Source: Pseudomonadota bacterium
Lineage (GTDB): Bacteria; Pseudomonadota; Gammaproteobacteria; Burkholderiales; Sulfuriferulaceae
Direction of reading: 5' to 3'
Assembly: GCA_021794855.1 (NCBI GenBank)
Contig: JAJYPZ010000066.1
Coordinates: forward strand, 1 to 6,642
Length of the DNA: 6,642 nt
Shown: positions 1 through 6,642 of the stretch, one piece after another
How positions within the stretch are numbered: position 1 is the stretch's first letter
Layout: each line of letters begins with the position of its first letter
Program-made: the position numbers and the translations under genes
Notes under the pieces: generated by a model
Told to the model about the DNA's origin: nothing
The model's input: only the letters and a program-made list of their open reading frames with translations
Database searches by the model: none

Positions 1-663
1 GACCGGCATGTAGGAAGGCGCGTGCAGGCTGAATTTCCATCCGCTTTGTCCTTGGCTTTGCGCGGCTTCGTGCGCGACCTGCAGCACATCTTCGGGCAAG
101 CCCGATACTTCCTCGGCAGATTCCACTAGCAAAGTATAAGCGTTGGTGGCGTCGAGCAGATTTTCTTCGAATTTGGCGCCAAGCTGCGCCAACTCTTCCT
201 GTATCTGCAAAAAACGTAATTTATCGTCATCGTTTAATTCAGCGCCGCCCAAACGAAAATCGCGCAACGCGTTATCGATGATTTTCTGTTGCACGGCAGT
301 CAGCCGATGAAATTCGGGCGCACTTTTCAATTGTTTGAAACGCTGGTACACACTCTGATTTTGCGCCAGTTCCGTATAATACTGGGTAACTTTAGGCAGA
401 TTCTCATTATATGCGACACGCAATTCGGCCGTGTTCATTACATTGTTCAAATGCGATACGGCGCCCCAGGCGCGCGACAGACGCTCGTTGGCATCTTCCA
501 TCGGGCACATGAAATTCGACCAGGTCGGAATATCGTCCGCGCTTATCAATCCGGCAATCAGTGCCTGATTATCGGCGAGCAATTGATCTATGGCCGGCGC
601 TACATGCGTCGCGGCAATTTCACGGAAACGCGGCAAACCGGTAAAATCGAGCAAAGGATTCAT
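1..663 (-). CDS. prlC: Oligopeptidase A (M3 family zinc metallopeptidase), N-terminal part, truncated by window edge
   Basis: Reading the minus strand from ATG at 663 gives 221 uninterrupted codons to the window edge. The protein begins MNPLLDFTGLPRF and contains HVAPAIDQLL and WSNFMCPMEDANERLSRAW, then ends near GWKFSLHAPSYMPV; these are the N-terminal landmarks of oligopeptidase A/PrlC. Family members are cytoplasmic zinc endopeptidases of about 680 residues that degrade short peptides, including cleaved signal peptides. The HEXXH zinc site lies in the C-terminal half and is therefore outside this window, so catalytic competence cannot be judged here. The start fits the family's usual N-terminus; there is no clear Shine-Dalgarno before it. 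The gene is divergent from the gamma-carbonic anhydrase-like gene and shares a 138-bp intergenic region with it. Identity is confident; dipeptidyl carboxypeptidase Dcp is a related alternative but fits the N-terminus less well. Confidence 0.9.
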   Translation of the reverse strand, partial: MNPLLDFTGLPRFREIAATHVAPAIDQLLADNQALIAGLISADDIPTWSNFMCPMEDANERLSRAWGAVSHLNNVMNTAELRVAYNENLPKVTQYYTELAQNQSVYQRFKQLKSAPEFHRLTAVQQKIIDNALRDFRLGGAELNDDDKLRFLQIQEELAQLGAKFEENLLDATNAYTLLVESAEEVSGLPEDVLQVAHEAAQSQGQSGWKFSLHAPSYMPV

Positions 664-697
664 ATTGGTGACATTTCTGTTAAATAAATAAAATTGC

Positions 698-725
698 GGC
701 ATTCCGTGCAAATGCCAACGGCATT
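698..725. repeat. Three copies of a GGCATT/AATGCC hexamer between divergent genes
   Basis: GGCATT occurs at 698-703, its reverse complement AATGCC at 711-716, and GGCATT again at 720-725. The second and third copies form a perfect 6-bp inverted repeat with a 3-nt spacer (AAC); the first and second form another with a 7-nt spacer. The set lies between prlC and the gamma-carbonic anhydrase-like gene, upstream of the plus-strand promoter and inside the likely prlC leader. It could be an operator or a pair of alternative hairpins in the prlC leader; chance is also possible with such short units. No regulator is recognised. Confidence 0.35.
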
Positions 726-742
726 AGCGACAGTCCGATCCG

Positions 743-770
743 GTGACTCAGCACCTGTACATTGTATAAT
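743..770 (+). promoter_or_regulatory. Sigma70-type promoter for the gamma-carbonic anhydrase-like gene
   Basis: A perfect TATAAT -10 hexamer stands at 765-770. At 743-748 GTGACT matches the -35 consensus at four of six positions, with a 16-bp spacer. Transcription would begin at about 777, giving a leader of roughly 25 nt before the ATG at 802. The perfect -10 and its position just upstream of the gene make this the best promoter in the window. Confidence 0.6.
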
Positions 771-771
771 A

Positions 772-787
772 CTCGTTTTAATACGAG
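772..787 (+). promoter_or_regulatory. Small inverted repeat at the predicted transcription start
   Basis: CTCGT (772-776) and ACGAG (783-787) form a perfect 5-bp inverted repeat around a 6-nt A/T centre, directly downstream of the -10 hexamer. Placement over the expected +1 would suit a repressor half-site pair, but the arms are short and no known operator is recognised. Confidence 0.25.
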
Positions 788-801
788 ACAAGCATAATTC
801 C

Positions 802-1376
802 ATGCATCCGGTAATTCCTTTTCTCCAGCCTTTTCTTGGCCGCATGCCGCAGCTGGCTGATGGCGCTTGGGTGCACGACAGCGCCCGTCTGATCGGCGAT
901 GTCGCCGTCGGCGCAGACAGTTCGATCTGGTGCGGCGCAGTCGTACGCGGCGACGTCAATCATATCCGCATCGGCGCGCGCACCAATATTCAGGACAACA
1001 GCGTGTTGCACGTTTCGCATGCTTCTCCGCGCAACCCCGACGGCGCACCGCTGATCATCGGCGACGACGTGACCGTCGGTCATGGCGTCATTCTGCACGG
1101 CTGTATGATCGGTAATGCGTGCCTGATCGGAATGGGCAGTCTGATCATGGATAATGCCGTCATCGAGCCCGAAACCCTGCTCGGAGCCGGCAGTCTGGTC
1201 GCGGAAAATTCCGTCCTGCGCAGCGGTTTTTTATATCTGGGCCGCCCCGCCAGACCAGTACGTCCGCTCACTGCCGAAGAAATCGATTATCTGTACTATT
1301 CTGCCCGGCATTATGTTTCGCTGTCGCAACAATACATTACGGAACGGCCCGTGGATGACGTTTATCGCGACGAAGG

Positions 1377-1380
<4 letters not shown>
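802..1380 (+). CDS. Gamma-carbonic anhydrase family protein (YrdA-like, left-handed beta-helix)
   Basis: The 192-residue product has the hexapeptide-repeat pattern of the left-handed beta-helix trimer family (for example IGDVAVGADSSIW, IGDDVTVGHGVILHG, IGNACLIGMGSLIMD) at about residues 22-140, and a helical C-terminal tail. The three histidines expected to bind metal at the trimer interface are present: H70 (SVLHVSH), H94 (VGHG) and H99 (ILHG). The conserved arginine in VVRGDV (R49) is also present. Overall it resembles E. coli YrdA in length and sequence more than the archaeal Cam enzyme. Family members are cytoplasmic and bind zinc or iron; carbonic anhydrase activity is proven only for some, so CO2 hydration is plausible rather than certain. 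The ATG at 802 was chosen because homologues start here and because the in-frame upstream extension (TTG at 694) would span the promoter. The Shine-Dalgarno is weak. The stop codon abuts that of convergent argB. Confidence 0.88.
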
Positions 1381-2283
<903 letters not shown>

Positions 2284-2294
2284 TTAGATAGTCG

Positions 2295-2300
2295 ATTTTA
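2295..2300 (-). promoter_or_regulatory. Candidate -10 element for argB
   Basis: Read on the minus strand this is TAAAAT, five of six matches to the sigma70 -10 consensus, 27 bp before the argB start. No good -35 hexamer is visible at 16-18 bp upstream, so the assignment is weak. No ArgR-type operator was recognised with confidence. Confidence 0.25.
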
Positions 2301-2689
2301 ACCTGAAAACCGCCCGCTAACCATGCACTCAACCGAACCGGCGTCACCGGAACTGCTTAACGCGAATTTATCAACCACACGAAACGGGAATCGCTAATCG
2401 CGCTACAGGATTGCCCAAGATTGCGACAAACTCCACTAAACCCAGGATTAGTGGCACAATATCGTCCTGGAGCTACGGAGACTTGCTTTGGTCACGACAT
2501 TTGATCGAACCCGCGGCGCGTTTTTACAAATTCCATTCTCTCCGATATCGCCGATTCATTTCCGCCATCTGCACGGTGTAGCACCAGGATCGATTTTTCA
2601 GTTATGGACATTGCCTCGAATCATAAAGCGCGAGTAATAGACCGGAAATCCCCGCAGTACGAAACCAAGCAATGTATGTGGGATAAAGA
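2301..2689. other. Non-coding stretch between argB and the membrane-protein/c-di-GMP operon
   Basis: This is the largest gene-free stretch of the window. No convincing reading frame, RNA gene or mobile element is seen. It holds a perfect 6-bp inverted repeat, CCAGGA (2442-2447) and TCCTGG (2465-2470), with a 17-nt spacer, and a 4-bp one, CCGG at 2338-2341 and 2347-2350. A marginal promoter for the downstream operon is TTGCCT (2611-2616) with AGTAAT (2633-2638), 16 bp apart and four of six matches each. The length suggests a substantial leader or regulatory region, or a decayed gene; the sequence does not decide. Confidence 0.4.
2680..2683 (+). promoter_or_regulatory. Ribosome binding site of the duplicated membrane protein gene
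   Basis: GGGA lies 6 nt before the ATG at 2690. It supports this ATG over the in-frame ATG at 2702. It is a partial match to the Shine-Dalgarno consensus but better placed than those of the neighbouring genes. Confidence 0.45.
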
Positions 2690-3073
2690 ATGACTGACCG
2701 TATGTACCGTGGCATATTAGGAAGCTTGCTGCTGATCGCATTGCTGTTTGATCTGAACTTCCTCATGTTTGTTCTCATTGCAATGTTATTGCTGGAAGGC
2801 GTGACTAATTGGCGCATTCCCCATTTAGTAAACGGATTGCGGCGAAAACCGTTGCACTCCGATACTGCGACGGAATGCCATTACTATCGTTACCAATTTG
2901 AGGCCGAACGCGCTTGGCGGCTATTGGTAGGGTCATTGCTGGGGATAACTTATATATTTTTCTATCAATCGCTCTGGTTTATCCCTTGGTTTTTGGGATT
3001 TGCCATAATCGGGGCGGGAGCAAGCGGAATCTGTCCCATGGAATTCAGCCTTAAACGTATCGGTTTCAAATAA
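2690..3073 (+). CDS. Small membrane protein with two YgaP/DUF2892-like transmembrane modules
   Basis: The 127-residue product is strongly hydrophobic in two blocks, about residues 8-38 and 77-112, each long enough for two transmembrane helices, joined by a polar linker (about 50-72) with C63. The blocks look like diverged copies: R4-M-Y-R7-x3-GSLL in the first and R74-A-W-R77-x3-GSLL in the second keep identical spacing. The second ends SGICPMEFSLKRIG, the conserved Cys-Pro ending of the YgaP transmembrane/DUF2892 family; the first ends TNWRIPHLVNGLR and keeps the proline but not the cysteine. Family function is largely unknown; E. coli YgaP joins such a domain to a rhodanese, absent here. 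The gene sits 5 bp upstream of the GGDEF-EAL receptor and is probably cotranscribed with it, so a role in sensing or in assembly of that receptor is possible but unproven. No signal peptide is needed beyond the first helix. Confidence 0.75.
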   Translation: MTDRMYRGILGSLLLIALLFDLNFLMFVLIAMLLLEGVTNWRIPHLVNGLRRKPLHSDTATECHYYRYQFEAERAWRLLVGSLLGITYIFFYQSLWFIPWFLGFAIIGAGASGICPMEFSLKRIGFK

Positions 3074-3078
3074 AATCA

Positions 3079-5532
3079 ATGCCCGAAGCGACGCGCCCAA
3101 CTTTATTCGGCAGCGATCTGCCGACCAAAATCTCCGGTATCGTATTTTGGGGGACGGTATTAATCGGCTTGCTGATTGCATTCATGGTACTCAAGAACAA
3201 AGAAGACGAGTTGACCCGGCAATACCACGACAATGCCAAACTCCTGCAGATAGTCATCGTTAAATCATTGGAATACTCGTCTGACGGAGGGCTTTCCGAT
3301 ATTACCCGACAGAATCTGGATCGCAATCTTCGTCCGTTTTGCCGGGTTATTCATTGCGAAGCGATAGAAGTAAAACGCGGATCGGTCGAGTTCGTGTTCG
3401 GCACCAGAAAAGACGGCCAGACCGTTATCCGCACACACTTGCTGATTCATCCGGTCCAGCAGGGCATTGCCCCATTCAGCGTAGAAACGGCCATCTCGTT
3501 CCCTAGCCTGAACGCGGTTCTGTCGGCTTATCGCAAGGTGATTCTGCTGTCTATCGCTTTACTGATGATGCTGCTGGGGCTGATTCTGCAGATTATCCTG
3601 CAACGCCTGCTTACCCGACCTTTTTCCGCCATGGTCACCGCCGCGCAGCACTTCGCCGACGGCCGCAGCCATATTCGTTTTGACGAGGATCGCGATGATG
3701 AGTTTGGCTATCTGGCCAAATTCATTAACCGCGCCCTGGATTCCGGCTCCAGACATTACGAACAGTTATCCAGTGCGCTGGCACGGGCGACCGCATCGGA
3801 ATCGGCGCTTTTTGCAGAAAACGAACGGATCGAAGTCACGTTAAGTTCGCTGTCGGAGGCGGTTATAACCACCAATGCCGAAGGGGTCATCGAATATCTC
3901 AATCCGGTGGCTGAAAGCATGACTAGCTGGCGGTTATCCGAGGCTCGTGGTCAGCCGCTGGATCATGTAATCGGGATAATCAACGAAATCACTCATGAGT
4001 CCATGCCTACTCCGGTTCAGCAATGCCTGACTGACAACAGCACGGTGCTGCTTGCGGAAAATGCGGCCTTATTATTGCGCAACGGACAAACGATCGCGAT
4101 CGAAGCTTCGGCTGCGCCGATGAGAAATAACACCGGTGCTGTAATCGGAGCGGTTATGGTCTGCCTGGACGTAAGTCATGCGCGCCGGTTGGCGGTTGAG
4201 CTTACCTATCAAGCCAGTCACGACGCATTGACCAATTTATATAATCGCGGCGCCTTTGAAAATACGCTGCAGAGAATTTTAAGCGATATGTCGGCAAACA
4301 TCGATCACGCGCTACTTTATATCGACCTGGACCAATTCAAGATCGTGAACGATACCTGCGGCCATACGGCCGGTGATGAATTATTGCGTCAGGTATCACA
4401 AATATTGCGGGAATGTATCAGGGAAAACGATATTCTGGCGCGTCTGGGCGGCGACGAATTCGGTATTCTGCTGGTGAATTGTGCCTTGACCGTAACCATG
4501 GGAATCGCCGAAAAAATACGCAGCGAAATCAAAGGGTTTCGTTTTGCATGGCTAGAAAACGTATTTGAAATAGGAGCCAGTATCGGGGTAGTGAAAATTC
4601 ACGCGGATATCGCCAACCCTGCCATCATTATGAGCCTGGCCGATCTGGCCTGCTATGCCGCAAAAGACGGGGGGCGCAACCGGGTTCATCTGTACGAAAA
4701 AACCGACGACGGTTTATTGCAGCGGCACGGGGAAATGCATTGGACAACGATTATAACGCAAGCTCTGGAACTGGACCGCTTCGTATTGTATCTGCAGCCT
4801 ATTTGCTATCTGGCCGCTGACGCCGCCGAAATCTGCCATTGGGAAATATTGGTGCGAATGAAAGCGGACGACGGCACGATGATACTGCCGGGACAATTTA
4901 TTTCGGCGGCCGAACGGTACAATAAAATGCATAGCATAGACCGCTGGGTCATTTACAATACGTTTGCAGCAATCTCCAGGGACTGCTTCCCGGTTACGCC
5001 CCGGCATCAACGGACATTTTCCATCAATCTGTCCGGTGCCACGCTAGGGGACGACACGGTCCTGCAGTTCATTCAGGAAACCGGCAAACAATTTGCCGTC
5101 GACTATCGTGAAATATGCTTCGAAATTACCGAAACGGTTGCAATTATCAATTTAAGCAAGGCTGCAGCCTTCATCAAGGCGTTAAAAAAACTGGGATGCC
5201 GTTTTTCGCTGGACGATTTCGGCAGCGGCTTGAGCTCGTTCGGATATCTCAAGAATTTACCGGTCGATTTCATTAAAATCGACGGCGGATTCGTTAAGGA
5301 TATGGCATCGGATCCTATCGATCGCGCGATGGTCGAAGCCATTAATCAAATCGGCCATGTAATGAACATACAAACCATTGCAGAAGGAGTGGAAAATAAA
5401 TCGACTTTGCTCCTGCTGCAACAAATGGGCGTAGATTTTGCTCAAGGCTATCACCTAGGCAAACCCGAGCCGGTAGTATGGCCGAACATGCTGTTCGAAC
5501 CATCAATAATCCCGCTCGCGCACCAACTTTAG
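3079..5532 (+). CDS. Membrane-bound c-di-GMP turnover receptor: sensor-HAMP-PAS-GGDEF-EAL
   Basis: The 817-residue protein has a transmembrane helix at about 18-37, a periplasmic region at about 38-150 of no recognised family, a second helix at about 153-175, a HAMP-like segment at about 176-225 (LLTRPFSAMVTAAQHFADG, then DEFGYLAKFINRAL), a PAS domain at about 248-368, GGDEF at about 372-540 and EAL at about 552-808. The cyclase site is intact: DLDQFK (D416 first metal ligand), RLGGDEF (455-461), and an allosteric I-site RxxD (R448-D451) five residues before GGDEF. The phosphodiesterase site also looks complete: E589 (EIL in place of EAL), N650, E682, D712-D713, K733, E769 and Q789. It could therefore make c-di-GMP from two GTP, cleave it to pGpG, or use the GGDEF as a GTP sensor for the EAL; sequence alone does not say which dominates. 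C88 and C93 in the periplasmic part could form a disulfide. The start lies 5 bp after the preceding stop with no good Shine-Dalgarno, suggesting translational coupling. Confidence 0.92.
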   Translation: MPEATRPTLFGSDLPTKISGIVFWGTVLIGLLIAFMVLKNKEDELTRQYHDNAKLLQIVIVKSLEYSSDGGLSDITRQNLDRNLRPFCRVIHCEAIEVKRGSVEFVFGTRKDGQTVIRTHLLIHPVQQGIAPFSVETAISFPSLNAVLSAYRKVILLSIALLMMLLGLILQIILQRLLTRPFSAMVTAAQHFADGRSHIRFDEDRDDEFGYLAKFINRALDSGSRHYEQLSSALARATASESALFAENERIEVTLSSLSEAVITTNAEGVIEYLNPVAESMTSWRLSEARGQPLDHVIGIINEITHESMPTPVQQCLTDNSTVLLAENAALLLRNGQTIAIEASAAPMRNNTGAVIGAVMVCLDVSHARRLAVELTYQASHDALTNLYNRGAFENTLQRILSDMSANIDHALLYIDLDQFKIVNDTCGHTAGDELLRQVSQILRECIRENDILARLGGDEFGILLVNCALTVTMGIAEKIRSEIKGFRFAWLENVFEIGASIGVVKIHADIANPAIIMSLADLACYAAKDGGRNRVHLYEKTDDGLLQRHGEMHWTTIITQALELDRFVLYLQPICYLAADAAEICHWEILVRMKADDGTMILPGQFISAAERYNKMHSIDRWVIYNTFAAISRDCFPVTPRHQRTFSINLSGATLGDDTVLQFIQETGKQFAVDYREICFEITETVAIINLSKAAAFIKALKKLGCRFSLDDFGSGLSSFGYLKNLPVDFIKIDGGFVKDMASDPIDRAMVEAINQIGHVMNIQTIAEGVENKSTLLLLQQMGVDFAQGYHLGKPEPVVWPNMLFEPSIIPLAHQL

Positions 5533-5535
5533 CCG

Positions 5536-5568
5536 CCGGACATTTTGCAGTGAAATGCCGCAATCCGG
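5536..5568 (+). other. Imperfect hairpin just after the c-di-GMP receptor gene
   Basis: CCGGA (5536-5540) pairs with TCCGG (5564-5568) and, directly inside, CATTT (5541-5545) pairs with AAATG (5553-5557), leaving a 6-nt bulge on the 3' side. It begins 4 bp after the receptor's stop codon. No T-run follows, so it is more likely a transcript 3' stabiliser than a terminator. An alternative pairing, TGCAGTGAA (5546-5554) with TTCATTGCA (5575-5583), competes with it. Confidence 0.3.
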
Positions 5569-5614
5569 ACGGAATTCATTGCAGATCAGAAAAACGAGCA
5601 AGTCTGACATCGGA

Positions 5615-5635
5615 ACATTCGCCCGAGTGTTTTTT
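5615..5635 (+). terminator. Probable intrinsic terminator of the membrane protein/c-di-GMP operon
   Basis: ACATTC (5615-5620) pairs with GAGTGT (5625-5630) around a GCCC loop, including one G-T wobble, and six consecutive T (5630-5635) run out of the 3' arm. It lies 83 bp after the receptor stop and just before the candidate purE promoter, the expected place for a terminator. The stem is short and only moderately GC-rich, which limits confidence. Confidence 0.45.
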
Positions 5636-5647
5636 CAGCGAATCGGC

Positions 5648-5653
5648 TAGAAT
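5648..5653 (+). promoter_or_regulatory. Candidate -10 element for purEK
   Basis: TAGAAT matches the sigma70 -10 consensus at five of six positions and is 33 bp upstream of the purE ATG, downstream of the probable terminator. No good -35 is found 16-18 bp upstream, so the promoter may depend on an activator or the call may be wrong. No PurR-like operator was recognised. Confidence 0.35.
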
Positions 5654-5686
5654 ACTGTTTTTGTCTTTGATTCAATCTTATCACCA

Positions 5687-6178
5687 ATGAATATTCCGCA
5701 AATCGGCCTAGTCATGGGCAGCCAGAGCGACTGGGATGTCATGCAGCACGCTGCCCGGATACTCAAACAATTCGGCATATCGTACGAAGCCCGCATCGTA
5801 TCGGCGCACCGAACGCCCGAACTTTTATTCGAATACGCCGGCAGCGCCGGAACCCGCGGCTTGCGTGCGATCATCGCCGGTGCCGGGGGTGCGGCGCATT
5901 TGCCGGGCATGCTCGCAGCCGGAACGGCAGTTCCGGTATTAGGCGTACCGGTACCGTCGAAATATCTCAAAGGAATCGATTCGCTGTTGTCCATCGTGCA
6001 AATGCCCAAAGGGATTCCCGTCGCCACGTTTGCTATCGGCGAAGCCGGCGCAACCAATGCCGCCTTGTTCGCTGTCGCGCTGCTGACGGCGGAATCGCCG
6101 GAACTGGCCCGCAAGCTGGCGGATTTTCGCAAAGACCAGACTCAAACCGTACTCGACATGGGGTTACCCGATGCGTAA
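5687..6178 (+). CDS. purE: N5-carboxyaminoimidazole ribonucleotide mutase (class I PurE)
   Basis: PurE moves the carboxyl group of N5-CAIR to carbon 4 to give CAIR in de novo purine synthesis; it is a cytoplasmic octamer. The 163-residue product has the full set of family signatures: MGSQSDW (10-16, phosphate and substrate loop), SAHRTP (39-44, with the catalytic H41), [12 protein letters not shown] (64-75), GVPVPS (86-91) and [11 protein letters not shown] (117-127). These and the adjacent purK indicate the bacterial class I mutase rather than the class II AIR carboxylase that works without PurK. Length is typical. The ATG at 5687 gives the usual short N-terminus before the first strand; no clear Shine-Dalgarno precedes it. 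Its last 8 bp overlap the start of purK. Confidence 0.95.
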   Translation: MNIPQIGLVMGSQSDWDVMQHAARILKQFGISYEARIVSAHRTPELLFEYAGSAGTRGLRAIIAGAGGAAHLPGMLAAGTAVPVLGVPVPSKYLKGIDSLLSIVQMPKGIPVATFAIGEAGATNAALFAVALLTAESPELARKLADFRKDQTQTVLDMGLPDA

Positions 6179-6642
6179 GGCTCTTTCCTCTCCGATATTG
6201 CCTGACGCAACTCTGGGCATGCTGGGCGGGGGGCAGCTGGGACGCATGTTTACGATAGCCGCGCGGACGATGGGTTATCGCGTAATGGTACTCGATCCCG
6301 ATCCGGCCTGCCCCGCCGGCCAATTCGCCGATATTCATCTGCGCGCCGATTATCAGGACCGGTCTGCCCTCGCTAAAATGAGTCGGGATTGCGCCGCCAT
6401 CACCACCGAATTCGAAAACGTGCCGGCCGCTACGCTCGCCTCACTGGCCGAGCATCGACCCGTCAAACCGGATGCCGCAGCAGTCAGCATCGCACAGAAC
6501 CGGGTCGCGGAAAAACAATGGCTGATGCAGCATGGGTTCGCTACCGCTCCATTCGCGATCATCGCCGAAACGGACGATATCGCAACCGCTTGCGCCCGAA
6601 TCGGTTTCCCCGCCATCCTCAAGGTTTCGCGCTTCGGCTACG
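6171..6642 (+). CDS. purK: N5-carboxyaminoimidazole ribonucleotide synthase, N-terminal part, truncated by window edge
   Basis: PurK carboxylates AIR to N5-CAIR using ATP and bicarbonate, supplying the substrate of PurE. From ATG at 6171 there are 157 complete codons to the window edge. The protein contains [12 protein letters not shown] (about residues 15-26, dinucleotide-like glycine loop of the pre-ATP-grasp domain), [10 protein letters not shown] (41-50), TTEFENVP (78-85), a [16 protein letters not shown] stretch (about 102-117) and, at the edge, [13 protein letters not shown] (145-157), where the ATP-grasp domain begins with the ATP-binding lysine. Homologues are about 360-390 residues, so under half is visible. 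The start codon lies inside the end of purE with an 8-bp overlap in another frame, indicating translational coupling. The ATG at 6171 leaves a short extra N-terminal segment before the glycine loop, which is usual in the family. Confidence 0.93.
   Translation, partial: MRKALSSPILPDATLGMLGGGQLGRMFTIAARTMGYRVMVLDPDPACPAGQFADIHLRADYQDRSALAKMSRDCAAITTEFENVPAATLASLAEHRPVKPDAAAVSIAQNRVAEKQWLMQHGFATAPFAIIAETDDIATACARIGFPAILKVSRFGY

Noticed and set aside
289..687. Open frame of 132 codons on the plus strand
   Set aside because: It is antisense to prlC, whose reading frame matches its family across the whole interval; the translation shows no family features.
694..801. Upstream in-frame extension of the carbonic anhydrase-like gene from TTG at 694
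   Set aside because: It would include the promoter's perfect TATAAT and adds 36 residues not found in YrdA-type proteins.
2510..2525. GC-rich run followed by five T, resembling a terminator
   Set aside because: The CCGCGGCGCG stretch cannot form a stem with a usable loop, and no gene on the plus strand ends shortly before it.
4091..4102. Perfect 12-bp palindrome CGATCGCGATCG
   Set aside because: It lies inside the c-di-GMP receptor's coding sequence and encodes ordinary PAS-domain residues; GATC/CG-rich palindromes arise by chance here and no second copy was seen.
5478..5690. Open frame of 70 codons overlapping the receptor's end and the gap before purE
   Set aside because: It runs through the receptor's C-terminus in another frame and across the probable terminator and purE promoter, with no family features.
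5647..6132. Long open frame on the minus strand opposite purE
   Set aside because: It is a codon-bias shadow of purE, low in complexity and without recognisable motifs.

Overview
The window reads as a chromosomal segment of a Gram-negative proteobacterium, most likely a betaproteobacterium of the Nitrosomonadales type. This is inferred from the style of the ArgB, PurE and GGDEF-EAL proteins and from the mix of genes; no rRNA or other phylogenetic marker is present, so the placement is tentative. Coding density is high. I see no insertion sequence, phage gene, CRISPR array, tRNA or rRNA.

Layout. (1) At 1-663 on the minus strand lies the N-terminal third of oligopeptidase A (prlC, family M3), cut by the window's left edge. 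(2) A divergent intergenic region of 138 bp (664-801) carries a recognisable plus-strand promoter and short repeated/inverted motifs. (3) At 802-1380 (+) is a YrdA-type gamma-carbonic anhydrase-like protein. (4) Converging on it with zero spacer is argB (1381-2268, -), N-acetylglutamate kinase with the hallmarks of the arginine-inhibited form. An 8-bp perfect inverted repeat covers both stop codons. (5) A 421-bp non-coding stretch (2269-2689) separates argB from the next operon. (6) At 2690-3073 and 3079-5532 (+) is a two-gene unit: a small membrane protein made of two diverged copies of a YgaP/DUF2892-like transmembrane module, then, 5 bp later, an 817-residue membrane-bound receptor with sensor, HAMP, PAS, GGDEF and EAL parts for cyclic-di-GMP turnover. 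(7) After a probable intrinsic terminator (about 5615-5635) comes purE (5687-6178, +), overlapping purK (6171 onward, cut by the right edge) by 8 bp.

How the genes work together. PurE and PurK act in consecutive steps of de novo purine synthesis (AIR to N5-CAIR to CAIR), and their overlap suggests coupled translation. ArgB performs the second step of arginine synthesis. PrlC and the gamma-carbonic anhydrase-like protein are housekeeping genes not obviously linked to these pathways. The only locus that looks under-described is the pair of duplicated membrane protein and c-di-GMP receptor: their tight spacing suggests the small protein may be a partner or sensor accessory of the receptor, but that is inference. 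Most of the rest is ordinary core genome.
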